A DNA stretch of 46,196 bases from Micromonospora sp. HK10 (GCF_000982955.1 NZ_KQ058658.1:1-46196); one strand, 5' to 3'; shown: positions 36,938-44,943, numbered from the stretch's first letter. Notes: generated by a model from the letters alone, not told the origin. Made by a program: numbers and translations.

Positions 36938-38509
36938 ATGACGAACCCCTCGACCTTGTACCGCGGCGGAGTGCTGCACTGTCCGGCCGACCCGAGCGCG
37001 ACGGCGTTGCTGGTGCGTGACGGGCGGATCGCCTGGCTGGGCGTCGACGCCGACGCGCCGGCCGCCGACCGGGTGGTGGAGCTGGGCGGGGCGCTGGTGA
37101 CCCCGGCGTTCGTGGACGCGCACGTGCACGCCACCGACACCGGATTGGCCCTGTCGGGGCTGGACCTGTCGGCGGTGCGGTCCGCGGCCGAGCTGCTGGA
37201 CGCGGTGGCGGCGTTCGCGGCCGGCCTGCCGGCGGACGCGGTGGTGCTGGGCCATGGTTGGGACGAGTCGTGCTGGTCGCGGCCGGCGCTGCCGGACGCG
37301 GCCGCGCTGGACCGGGCGGCGGGGGGCCGCCGGGTGTACCTGTCGCAGGCGTCGATCCATTCGGCGTTGGTGTCGGTGGCGCTGCTGGCCGCCTGTCCGG
37401 ACGTGGCGGGCGCGGCCGGCTACGACCCGTCGGGTTGGTTGCGCCGCGACGCCCACCATGTGGTGCGGGCGGCGGCGTTGGGGTCGGTGACGGCGGCGCA
37501 GCGGGTGGCCGCCCAGCGTGCCGCGCTGCGGCACGCGGCGTCGCTGGGCATCGCCGCGGTGCACGAGTGCGGCGGCCCGGGCACTTCTGACGAGAGCGAC
37601 TTCACCGGCCTGCTGGCGATCTCCGGCGACGGTGTGCCCGAGGTGTACGGGTACTGGGGTGAGCTGTTGGGCGCGGCGAAGGCCCGGGAGTTGGGTGCGG
37701 TCGGTGCCGGCGGTGACCTGTACGCCGACGGGGCGCTCGGTTCGCGCACGGCGCACGTGTCGGCGGCCTACCTGGACGGGGAGCCGGGGGCGTGCGGGCA
37801 CGGTTACGTGACCGCCGAGCAGGTGGGTGAGCATCTGCTGGACTGTGCGGCGCACGGGCTGCAGGGCGGCTTCCACGCGATCGGTGACGCGGCCATCGGG
37901 ACGGTGTTGGAGGGGTTCGCGCGGGCCGCGCGGACGGTGGGGGTGGATCGGCTGCGGGCGGCCCGGCACCGGGTGGAGCACGCGGAAATCATGAGCAAGC
38001 GGCTCATCGCCGGGTTCGTGGAGTACGGGATCGTGGCGTCGGTGCAGCCGGCGTTCGACCGGCTGTGGGGTGGGGCGGGCCGGATGTACGAGTCGCGGTT
38101 GGGGTTGGCGCGGTCGTTGGAGTCCAACCCGATGGGGGCGATGCACGCGGTGGGGGTGGCGTTGGCGTTCGGGTCGGACTCGCCGGTGACGCCGCTGGAT
38201 CCGTGGGGGTCGGTGCGGGCGGCGGTGGCGCACCACAATCCGGCGCAGCGGATGACGGTGCGGTCGGCGTTCGCGGCGCACACCCGGGGCGGGTGGCGGG
38301 CGGTGCACCTGGACAACGAGGGGGTGCTCGCGTTGGGTGCGCCGGCGACGTTCGCGGTGTGGGACAGCCCGGCCGGGGTGGAGCGGGGTCTGCCGGTGTT
38401 GCAGGCCGAGGATCCGGAGGCGCGCGGCGCGGACGATCCGACGCCGTTGCCGGTGTGCCGGGCGACGGTGCTGCGCGGTGACGTGATCTATCAGGAGGGC
38501 GGTTCGTGA
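36938..38509 (+). CDS. YtcJ-like amidohydrolase (amidohydrolase 3 family)
   Basis: The 523-residue metal-dependent hydrolase has the metal motif FVDAHVHATD (about 65-74), GHGWDESCW near residue 107, YADGALGSRTAH near residue 262, HAIGDAAIG near residue 311 and the C-terminal FGSDSPVTPLDP. These are hallmarks of the YtcJ/N-substituted formamide deformylase-like group. It sits between kdd and kamD, in line with the pathway genes, though hydrolysis of an amide is not part of lysine fermentation. It might release a pathway amine from an N-acyl or lactam form; that is a guess. Start at ATG 36938. Confidence 0.88.
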   Translation: MTNPSTLYRGGVLHCPADPSATALLVRDGRIAWLGVDADAPAADRVVELGGALVTPAFVDAHVHATDTGLALSGLDLSAVRSAAELLDAVAAFAAGLPADAVVLGHGWDESCWSRPALPDAAALDRAAGGRRVYLSQASIHSALVSVALLAACPDVAGAAGYDPSGWLRRDAHHVVRAAALGSVTAAQRVAAQRAALRHAASLGIAAVHECGGPGTSDESDFTGLLAISGDGVPEVYGYWGELLGAAKARELGAVGAGGDLYADGALGSRTAHVSAAYLDGEPGACGHGYVTAEQVGEHLLDCAAHGLQGGFHAIGDAAIGTVLEGFARAARTVGVDRLRAARHRVEHAEIMSKRLIAGFVEYGIVASVQPAFDRLWGGAGRMYESRLGLARSLESNPMGAMHAVGVALAFGSDSPVTPLDPWGSVRAAVAHHNPAQRMTVRSAFAAHTRGGWRAVHLDNEGVLALGAPATFAVWDSPAGVERGLPVLQAEDPEARGADDPTPLPVCRATVLRGDVIYQEGGS

Positions 38510-38582
38510 GCGGGCGGGCGGGCGGACGATCGGCACGGGGTGGCGTCGGCGCGGCGTCGCGGAGCGGAGCGAGGGTGGCGGC

Positions 38583-40145
38583 GTGACGGGCAAGCTTGGG
38601 TTGGATCCGGTGCTGGTGGCGCGGGCGCGGGAGTTGGCGCGCCGGGCGGGGCAGCCGGTGGTGGATCTGGCGCGTAGCCACACCACGGTGTCGGTGGAGC
38701 GGGCGGTGCTGCGGTTGGCCGGGGTGACCGGCGCGGACCCGGACGGCATTCCGTGGGTGAACCGGCTCGTTGACGCGGTCGTCGCCGACGTGGGTCTCGG
38801 GCACGGGGTGGCCGTGCCGGTGTTCGACGCCCTGGCCCGGGAGGAGTTGGGCGACGTGACGCTGCTGGCGCAGAAGGCCGCCGCCGGGTCGGTGCGGTTT
38901 GGCCAGCCGACCGGTAGGGCCGCCACCGCGGCGCGCCGGGCCGCGCGGAAGGCGGTCGCGGCGGGGGTGCGGCAGATCGACCGGCGTCGCGCCGAGCGGG
39001 ACCGGCTGGTGAAGCGGTACGGGGACCCGGAGCAGCGGCCGTGGATCTATCTGATCGTGGCGACGGGCGACATCTACGAGGACATTCCGCAGGCGCAGGC
39101 GGCCGCGCGGGCCGGGGCGGATGTGATCGCGGTGATCCGGTCCACGGGGCAGTCGTTGCTGGACTACGTGCCGGAGGGGGCGACCCGGGAGGGGTTCGCG
39201 GGCACGTACGCGACGCAGGAGAACTTCCGGCTGATGCGGGCGGCGTTGGACGTGTCGTCGAAGGAGTTGGGCCGGTACGTGCGGTTGACGAATTACGCGT
39301 CGGGGTTGTGCATGCCGGAGATGGCCACGCTGGCGGGGCTGGAGCGGCTGGACATGATGTTGAACGACTCGATGTACGGGATCCTGTTCCGCGACATCAA
39401 CCCGATCCGCACGTTCGTGGACCAGCGGTTCTCGCGGCAGGTGCACGCGCGGGCGGGGATCATCATCAACACCGGTGAGGACAACTACCTGACCACGGCG
39501 GACGCGGTGGACGAGGCGCACACGGTGACGGTGTCGCAGTTGCTCAACGAGTATTTCGCGCACGAGGCGGGGTTGGCGGACTGGCAGTTGGGGTTGGGGC
39601 ACGCGTTCGAGATCAACCCGGATCTGCCGGAGTCGTTCCGGTTGGAGTTGGCGCACGCGTTGCTGGCGCGGGAGTTGTTCCCGGACGCGCCGTTGAAGTG
39701 GATGCCGCCGACGAAGCACATGACCGGTGATGTGTTCCGGGGCAACCTGCTCGACGGGTTCTTCAACCTGGTGGGTGCGATGACCGGGCAGGGCATCCTG
39801 CTGGTGGGGATGATGACCGAGGCGGTGGTGACGCCGTGGTTGTCGGACCGGGACATCGCGCTGCAGAACGTGCGGTACGTGTTGGGCGCGGCGGGTGGGT
39901 TGCACGAGGACTTCGTGCCGGCGTCGGGCGGGTTCATCCAGCAGCGGGCGCACCGGGTGCTGGGCGAGGCGGTGGAGCTGTTGGATCGCATCGGGGAGCA
40001 GTCGTTGCTGACCGCGATCGCCGAGGGCACCTTCGGGATCATGAAGCGGCCGGCGGACCGGGGCAAGGGCCTGGACGGTGTGGCGCGGCACGAGGCCGAC
40101 TACTACAACCCGGCCACCGAGATCCTGGAAGGGGACCGGGCGTGA
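38583..40145 (+). CDS. kamD: Lysine 5,6-aminomutase alpha subunit
   Basis: With KamE this B12- and PLP-dependent enzyme moves the terminal amino group of beta-lysine to give 3,5-diaminohexanoate. The 520-residue subunit has the usual length and segments of the family such as IYEDIPQAQAAARAGAD, YATQENFRLMRAALD, PMLNDSMYGILF-like MMLNDSMYGILFRDIN, and KWMPPTKHMTGDVFRG. It starts with GTG 73 bases after the amidohydrolase gene, behind GGAGCGAGGG. Its stop overlaps the kamE start. Leu TTG codons are strikingly frequent, at least twenty in this gene. Confidence 0.95.
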   Translation: MTGKLGLDPVLVARARELARRAGQPVVDLARSHTTVSVERAVLRLAGVTGADPDGIPWVNRLVDAVVADVGLGHGVAVPVFDALAREELGDVTLLAQKAAAGSVRFGQPTGRAATAARRAARKAVAAGVRQIDRRRAERDRLVKRYGDPEQRPWIYLIVATGDIYEDIPQAQAAARAGADVIAVIRSTGQSLLDYVPEGATREGFAGTYATQENFRLMRAALDVSSKELGRYVRLTNYASGLCMPEMATLAGLERLDMMLNDSMYGILFRDINPIRTFVDQRFSRQVHARAGIIINTGEDNYLTTADAVDEAHTVTVSQLLNEYFAHEAGLADWQLGLGHAFEINPDLPESFRLELAHALLARELFPDAPLKWMPPTKHMTGDVFRGNLLDGFFNLVGAMTGQGILLVGMMTEAVVTPWLSDRDIALQNVRYVLGAAGGLHEDFVPASGGFIQQRAHRVLGEAVELLDRIGEQSLLTAIAEGTFGIMKRPADRGKGLDGVARHEADYYNPATEILEGDRA

Positions 40146-40903
40146 CGGCGGCGGGGGAGAAGACGGTTGTCCGGCCGTACGGGGACACCACCGGTGACGG
40201 CATGGTGCAGGTGTCGTTCACGCTGCCGGTGCCGTTGGACAAGCGGGCCGAGGGCGCGGCGGTGCAGTTGGCCAACAAGATGGGTCTGGACCCGGCGATG
40301 CTGGTGCATGCCAGGCAGATGGGTGACGGGTTCACCTTCTTCGTGGTCTACGGCCGGGTGAACCACCTGGTGGACCTGTCGGCGGTGCAGGTGGTGGAGC
40401 GGGACTTTCCGCTGCTGTCGGCCAAGGAGGTCAACGCGGTGGTGAAGCGGAGGCTGCGGCGCAAGCTGTCGGTGGTGGGGGCGTGCATCGGCACCGACGC
40501 GCACACCGTCGGCATCGACGCGATTTTGAACGTCAAGGGCATCGCCGGGGAGAAGGGCCTGGAGTACTACCGGGAGTTGACGGTGACGAACCTGGGTGCG
40601 CAGGTGAGTGTGCCGGAGCTGGTGGAGGCGGCCCGGCGGGAGCGGGCCGACGCGGTGCTGGTGTCGCAGGTGGTCACCCAGCGCGACGCGCACCTGCACA
40701 ACACCCGGGAGATGTCGGCGGCGTTCCGGGAGGCGATGCCGGCCGGTCGGCGGCCGCTGCTGATCGTGGGTGGGCCGCGCTTCGACGAGACGATGGCCGG
40801 CGAGTTGGGGGTGGACCGGATCTTCGGCCGGGGCACCACGCCGGGTGAGGTGGCGTCGTATCTGGTCCATGCGCTGATCACGGAGAAGAAGGCGGGAGCA
40901 TGA
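40142..40903 (+). CDS. kamE: Lysine 5,6-aminomutase beta subunit, B12- and PLP-binding
   Basis: This 253-residue subunit binds adenosylcobalamin and PLP. The B12 motif is D119-A-H121-T-V-G124, with His121 the cobalt ligand, and Lys132 in NVKG lies 11 residues later, the same spacing as His133 and the PLP Lys144 of the clostridial beta subunit. The Rossmann part continues with NLGAQVSVPELVEAARRERAD and LLIVGGPRFDE. The GTG start overlaps the kamD stop (GTGA), and its end overlaps the kal gene. Confidence 0.95.
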   Translation: MTAAGEKTVVRPYGDTTGDGMVQVSFTLPVPLDKRAEGAAVQLANKMGLDPAMLVHARQMGDGFTFFVVYGRVNHLVDLSAVQVVERDFPLLSAKEVNAVVKRRLRRKLSVVGACIGTDAHTVGIDAILNVKGIAGEKGLEYYRELTVTNLGAQVSVPELVEAARRERADAVLVSQVVTQRDAHLHNTREMSAAFREAMPAGRRPLLIVGGPRFDETMAGELGVDRIFGRGTTPGEVASYLVHALITEKKAGA

Positions 40904-41292
40904 GCGACGCGCGGCTGGGTGTGACGGTCACCCATCGACGGTATGTGCCGTACTCGCACGCCCACTACGCGGGCAACCTGGTCGACGGGGCGTACGCGTT
41001 GGGCCTGTTCGGGGATGTGGCCACGGAGGTGTGTATCCGTACCGACGGCGACGAGGGGTTGTTCGCCTCCTATTCGGACGTGCAGTTCCGGGCGCCGATG
41101 AAGGCCGGGGACGTGCTGGAGGTGGTGGCCACGGTCACCCGGGTCGGCACGCGCAGCCGTACCCTGGACTTCGAGGCGCGGGTGGTGTGTCGGGGCCGGC
41201 CGGAGCGGGGTGAGTCGGCCGCGGAGGTGCTGGCCGAGCCGGTCGTGGCGGTCACCGCGACGGGCACGGTGGTCGTGCCGCCGGCGGCGTGA
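40900..41292 (+). CDS. kal: 3-aminobutyryl-CoA ammonia-lyase (hotdog fold)
   Basis: The 130-residue hotdog protein should remove ammonia from 3-aminobutyryl-CoA to yield crotonyl-CoA. It shows the family opening VTHRRYVPYSHAHYAGNLVDGAYALGLFGD (in parts RRYVPYSHAHYAGNLVDGA) and the core FASYSDVQFRAPMKAGDVLEV. The assignment rests on these and on its place beside kamD/E; by fold alone a thioesterase could not be excluded. It overlaps both neighbours by four bases (ATGA junctions), so kamD, kamE, kal and the mutL-like gene are all coupled. Confidence 0.9.
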   Translation: MSDARLGVTVTHRRYVPYSHAHYAGNLVDGAYALGLFGDVATEVCIRTDGDEGLFASYSDVQFRAPMKAGDVLEVVATVTRVGTRSRTLDFEARVVCRGRPERGESAAEVLAEPVVAVTATGTVVVPPAA

Positions 41293-42623
41293 ACGTCGCG
41301 GTCTGCGCCGACGTCGGGTCGACGTACACCAAGGCCGCGGTGGTGGACCTCGACGGTGGCCGGCTGGTCGCGGCGGCGTCGGCGCCGACGACGGTGGGCA
41401 GCGACGTGCTGCACGGCCTGGACGCCGCGGTGGCGGCGGCCACCGCCGGGCTGGGTGGGCGCGACGTGCCGTGGTATGTCTGTTCGTCGGCCGGCGGTGG
41501 TCTGCGTCTGGCGGTGGTGGGCTATGAGCCGCTGGTCACCGCGCAGGCGGGCCGGCGGGTGGGCCTGTCGGCGGGGGCGAACGTGGTGCATGTGGCCGGT
41601 GGGCGGCTCGGGCGGGCCGGGCTGGCCGCGTTGCGCGCCGCCCGCCCGGACGTGGTGTTGCTGGTCGGGGGCACCGACGGCGGTGACGCGGAGACGTTGA
41701 CGCACAACGCGACCCGGTTGGCCCGGGCCCGGTTCCGGGTGCCGGTGGTGCTGGCCGGCAACGTCGAGGTTCGCGACGAGTTGCGGGCGCTGCTCGCGGC
41801 GGCGGGGGTGCCGGTCACGGTCGCGGACAATGTGCTGCCCCGCATCGGGGTGCTGGCCCCGGCGCCGGCCCGGGCGGCGATCCGGGAGGTGTTCCTGCGG
41901 CACGTCATCGGTGGTAAGCGGCTGTCCCGGGGTGGGCGGTTCGCCCGCCTGGTGCGGGCCGCCACGCCGGACGCGGTGCTCACCGGGGTGGAGGTCCTCG
42001 CCGACGCGCTCGGCGGTGACCTGGCCGTGGTGGACGTCGGCGGGGCGACCACCGACGTGTACTCGGTGTTGACCCCCGATGAGCGGGACAGCGGCCCCGG
42101 TCAGGAGGTGGCGGGCACGCTGTGGCGGGCCCGCACCGTGGAGGGGGATCTCGGCATGCGGTGGAGCGCCCCCGGGGTGGTCCGGGCCGCCGTCGAGGAA
42201 CGCCTGCTGGCGCCGGGCGAGCAGGACGGGTTGGCGGCCGCGGCGGCGGTGCGGGCCGCGGATCCGGCGTTCCTGCCCGCCGACGCGGCCGAGCGGGCCG
42301 CGGAGCGGCGCATCGCCGCGCTCGCCGCGACGGTGGCGCTGCGTCGGCACGCGCGGGGCGCCGCCACAGGGGAGCGGGCCGGCCGGGACCTGCGGGATGT
42401 GCGGCTGATGGTGGGTTCGGGCGGGGTGTTGCGGCACGCCGACCCGGGTGACGCCGCGGGGGTGCTCGGCGCGGTGCTCGCCGACCACGCCGGCGGGTGG
42501 CCGCTGCCGCGCGCCGCCCGCCCGGTCGTCGACGTCGACTACGTGCTGGCTGCCGGTGGTCTGCTCGCGGCGGATCATCCGGGGGCGGCGGCCGCGTTGC
42601 TGCGTCGTCACCTCGGCGGCTGA
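41289..42623 (+). CDS. MutL-type ASKHA protein, probable aminomutase reactivase
   Basis: The 444-residue protein belongs to the MutL family of the glutamate mutase locus (unrelated to DNA mismatch repair). It has the two ATP phosphate motifs of ASKHA ATPases: ADVGSTYTKAAVVD (about 7-20) and VVDVGGATTDVYS (about 246-258). Such proteins restore B12-dependent mutases whose cofactor is damaged. Coupling to kamE and kal through ATGA overlaps says it serves lysine 5,6-aminomutase. A MutS-like partner, present in some clusters, is not seen. It ends the operon. Confidence 0.88.
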   Translation: MNVAVCADVGSTYTKAAVVDLDGGRLVAAASAPTTVGSDVLHGLDAAVAAATAGLGGRDVPWYVCSSAGGGLRLAVVGYEPLVTAQAGRRVGLSAGANVVHVAGGRLGRAGLAALRAARPDVVLLVGGTDGGDAETLTHNATRLARARFRVPVVLAGNVEVRDELRALLAAAGVPVTVADNVLPRIGVLAPAPARAAIREVFLRHVIGGKRLSRGGRFARLVRAATPDAVLTGVEVLADALGGDLAVVDVGGATTDVYSVLTPDERDSGPGQEVAGTLWRARTVEGDLGMRWSAPGVVRAAVEERLLAPGEQDGLAAAAAVRAADPAFLPADAAERAAERRIAALAATVALRRHARGAATGERAGRDLRDVRLMVGSGGVLRHADPGDAAGVLGAVLADHAGGWPLPRAARPVVDVDYVLAAGGLLAADHPGAAAALLRRHLGG

Positions 42624-42698
42624 GCCGCCCGCGCGGCCACGCATCGAGACGCGCCGACGCGACACGCCGTGGCGCACCACACGACAGGCCGGGGTGGG

Positions 42699-42729
42699 TT
42701 GACAGCGGCGGGGGTCGACGCCGTACCGT
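42699..42729 (+). promoter_or_regulatory. Candidate promoter TTGACA-N19-TACCGT
   Basis: A perfect -35 consensus TTGACA (42699-42704) with a 19-base spacer to TACCGT (42724-42729) points rightward into the gap, with no coding gene downstream on that strand. Confidence 0.35.
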
Positions 42730-42993
42730 CTTTGAGTCCTACTACGGGAAGCGGCTGTTGTTCGCTTCGTCCCTTCGCCTGCTGGCCGAGTGACCGAAAA
42801 GGTTGCGGCGGCCAGGTCCAGCGGGCGGGGGTCGGCGGGGCGGCGCGGACCGGCCGCGGTTACCGGTGTACGGGCAGGATGAGCGGCACGGCCAGTAGAC
42901 AACGGCCAGGCGGGGGCAGCCAGTCCACGTCGGGTCGGTCCGAAGGTCGCCGTCGCTTTTCCTCGCCCCACCGGCCGGGAAGGGCCTGGGAGC

Positions 42994-43023
42994 ATCGGGG
43001 CGCGGCGCGAGCCGCGCCCCGAT
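42994..43023. terminator. Perfect 13-base-pair hairpin with GCGA tetraloop
   Basis: ATCGGGGCGCGGC pairs fully with GCCGCGCCCCGAT around a GCGA loop of the stable GNRA-type. It lies between the mutL-like operon and the tetR-type gene and could terminate transcription from both sides. Confidence 0.7.
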
Positions 43024-43077
43024 TTCCGTTCCGGTCCACCGTTGCCCGCCGCACCCCGGGCCGGCAGCGGGTGCCGG

Positions 43078-43770
43078 TCACGCCGGTGGGCCGGTGAGTT
43101 TGGCGGCCACGGCGTCCAGGATCCAGTCCAGGCCGGTGGCGAAGGACGCGTCGGGGTCGACGTCGGTGCCGTCGTGTACGGCCCTGCTCAGGGTCGGGTA
43201 GCGGCCGGTGGCCAGCATCCTGGTCACGTGCGGGCCGTGGGCGCGTTGCCAGTCGCGTTCGGACAGGCCGGTGGCCCGCTCGGCCCGCAGGTTCGCGATC
43301 TCGCGCCGGATCGCGCCGGTGAAGTAGGCGGCCACGGTCTCCACCGCGCGCAGCACGGTGTCGATGTCGGCCAGCCCGTCGAGGGCGGCCAGGGTGGCCT
43401 CGGTCACGGCGAGGCCGTGCGGGCCCAGGCTCGGGCGGCCGCCGAGCAGGTCGGCCAGCCAGTGGTGGCGCAGCGCCGCCTGCCGGGTGCGGTGGGCCAG
43501 GACGGACAGCGCCTCCCGCCAGTCTGCGGGCTGCTCCTCGGGGAGGATCTCGGCCTGGACCTCGTCGAGCATGAGGTCGAACAGTTCCTGCTTGGTGGCG
43601 ATGTGGCCGTACAGGCGCATCGGGCCCGCGTCGAGCCGGGCGGCGACCTTGCGCACCGACACCGCGTCCAGGCCGCCCTCGTCGGCCAGCGCGATGGCGG
43701 CGGCGACGATCCGCTGCCGGTCCAGCGGCACGGGCGGAGCCGGTGGCTCCGGCCGGTCCCAGACGCTCAT
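43078..43770 (-). CDS. TetR-family regulator
   Basis: The 230-residue regulator has the TetR helix-turn-helix at about residues 18-62 (RIVAAAIALADEGGLDAVSVRKVAARLDAGPMRLYGHI, recognisable from SVRKVAARLDAGPMRLYGHI) and a C-terminal domain of the TetR_C_1-like type (ELFDLMLDEVQAEI). The ATG at 43770 has AGAGGGG upstream. It is divergent from the TetX-like monooxygenase with only 51 bases between starts, so it probably represses that gene and itself, with a drug-like ligand. Confidence 0.9.
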   Translation of the reverse strand: MSVWDRPEPPAPPVPLDRQRIVAAAIALADEGGLDAVSVRKVAARLDAGPMRLYGHIATKQELFDLMLDEVQAEILPEEQPADWREALSVLAHRTRQAALRHHWLADLLGGRPSLGPHGLAVTEATLAALDGLADIDTVLRAVETVAAYFTGAIRREIANLRAERATGLSERDWQRAHGPHVTRMLATGRYPTLSRAVHDGTDVDPDASFATGLDWILDAVAAKLTGPPA

Positions 43771-43806
43771 GGTCACCCCTCTGCTGGCCGCACCTCGACC
43801 CAGCCA

Positions 43807-43817
43807 ATACGGTGTAT
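43807..43817. promoter_or_regulatory. Operator candidate ATAC-GGT-GTAT over a leaderless -10 box
   Basis: The palindrome contains TACGGT (43808-43813), which lies 8 bases before the monooxygenase ATG and fits a leaderless -10 box. A bound TetR-type repressor would block it. A related GTATC half-site recurs at 43831-43835, just inside the coding sequence. Confidence 0.4.
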
Positions 43818-43821
43818 CGGC

Positions 43822-44943
43822 ATGAGACATCGTATCGCCGTGGTGGGTTGCGGCCCCGCCGGCCTCACCTTCGCCCGGGTCCTGTACCGCCACGGCCACC
43901 CCGTCACCCTCTTCGAACGCGACCCCGCCCGCGACGCCCGGCCCCCGGGCGGCACCCTCGACCTGCACGAAGGGCTGGGCCAGCGGGCGCTGGACAAGGC
44001 CGGGCTGCTGGCCGGCTTCCAGGCGCTGGCCCGCCCCGAAGGGCAGGCCCTGCGCATCCTGGACCCGGACGGCACCGTGCTGCGCGACTGGCAACCCCGT
44101 CCCGACGAGCGGGCCAATCCCGAAATCGACCGCGGGCAGCTGCGTGACCTGCTGCTCGGCCCCCTCGACGTCAAGTGGGGGCGGGCCGTCACGCAGGTCC
44201 TGCCGGGAACCCCGGACGGCGTCCTGGTCCGGTTCGCCGACGGGCGCGCCGAGACGTTCGACCTCGTCGTCGGCGCCGACGGGGCCTGGTCCCGGACCCG
44301 GCCGGCGGTCTCCCCGGCGACACCGCACTACACCGGCATCACCTCGGTCGAGACCTCCCTCGACGACGTCGACACCCGCCACCCGGAGCTGGCCCGGTTG
44401 ATCGGCGCCGGTTCGGTGGGCGTGTACGGGGTGAACCGATCGCTGGTCGCCCAGCGCAACAGCGGCGGCCACGTCAAGGTGTACGCCCGGTTCCGCGCGC
44501 CGCTGGACTGGCACACCGGCCTGGACCTGGCCGACGTCGAGGCCGTACGGTCGCACCTGCTGGCGCTGTTTCCCGGCTGGGCGGCACCCGTCCTCGACCT
44601 GCTCCGCCACGGCGGCGCGTTCGTGCACCGCCCGCTCTACGTCCTGCCCGTGGGCCACACCTGGCCGCATGTGCCCGGGGTGACGCTGCTGGGCGACGCC
44701 GCCCACCTGATGCCCCCGCTGGGGGTGGGCGCCAACCTGGCGATGCTGGAGGGCGCCGAACTCGCCGAGTCCGTCGCCGCCGCCGACCCCGCGGACCTCG
44801 ACGAGGTGGTGCGTGCCTTCGAGGAACAGATGTGCGCGCGGGCCGGCGGGTGGGCGCGGATCACGGCGGCCGGCCTGGACCGCCTGGTGAGCCCGGACCC
44901 GGCCGAAGCCCTCGCCGTCTTCGACCAGGTCCAGCCGACCTGA
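43822..44943 (+). CDS. TetX-like FAD-dependent monooxygenase
   Basis: The 373-residue enzyme has the Rossmann motif VVGCGPAGLTFARVL (about 7-21), GGTLDLHEGLGQRALDKAGL (about 42-61) and PEIDRGQLRDLLL (about 101-113), which match TetX-type tetracycline-inactivating monooxygenases closely, and the FAD motif GDAAHLMPPLGVGANLAML near residue 292. It should hydroxylate an aromatic or polyketide-like substrate with NADPH and oxygen. Whether tetracyclines are substrates is not shown. No good ribosome site precedes the ATG, in keeping with leaderless translation. Confidence 0.9.
   Translation: MRHRIAVVGCGPAGLTFARVLYRHGHPVTLFERDPARDARPPGGTLDLHEGLGQRALDKAGLLAGFQALARPEGQALRILDPDGTVLRDWQPRPDERANPEIDRGQLRDLLLGPLDVKWGRAVTQVLPGTPDGVLVRFADGRAETFDLVVGADGAWSRTRPAVSPATPHYTGITSVETSLDDVDTRHPELARLIGAGSVGVYGVNRSLVAQRNSGGHVKVYARFRAPLDWHTGLDLADVEAVRSHLLALFPGWAAPVLDLLRHGGAFVHRPLYVLPVGHTWPHVPGVTLLGDAAHLMPPLGVGANLAMLEGAELAESVAAADPADLDEVVRAFEEQMCARAGGWARITAAGLDRLVSPDPAEALAVFDQVQPT

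Larger units (their letters stand above)
42624..43077. other. 454-base gene-free gap between convergent genes
   Basis: No protein-coding frame here has family features or a ribosome site. The gap holds a TTGACA-type promoter candidate (42699-42729), a small hairpin (GAAGCG at 42748-42753 with CGCTTC at 42763-42768) and a strong 13-base-pair hairpin (42994-43023). A roughly 290-base non-coding transcript is possible. It does not look like tmRNA, RNase P RNA or SRP RNA. Confidence 0.5.

Noticed and set aside
35798..38926. A 1042-codon open frame on the minus strand across kdd and the amidohydrolase gene
   Set aside because: It is Arg/Pro/His-rich without any family motif and lies opposite to well-supported genes; such long mirror frames are expected at this GC content.
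38004..40091. A 695-codon minus-strand frame opposite kamD
   Set aside because: It is a shadow of kamD; the plus strand matches lysine 5,6-aminomutase throughout.
38583..40903. Ornithine 4,5-aminomutase instead of lysine 5,6-aminomutase
   Set aside because: The subunit sizes (520 and 253) and the split of B12/PLP residues into the small beta subunit fit KamD/KamE; ornithine aminomutase has a small S and a large E subunit.
42699..43023. tmRNA, RNase P RNA or SRP RNA in the gap
   Set aside because: None of the conserved landmarks of these RNAs (tmRNA 5' end and tag, RNase P GAGGAAAGTCC-like core, SRP GGAAGG/tetraloop domain in context) could be found.
42669..43097. A 142-codon frame in the gap after the mutL-like gene
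   Set aside because: Composition is Arg/Gly/Ser-rich, no ribosome site precedes it and it spans the strong hairpin at 42994; it reads like non-coding DNA.
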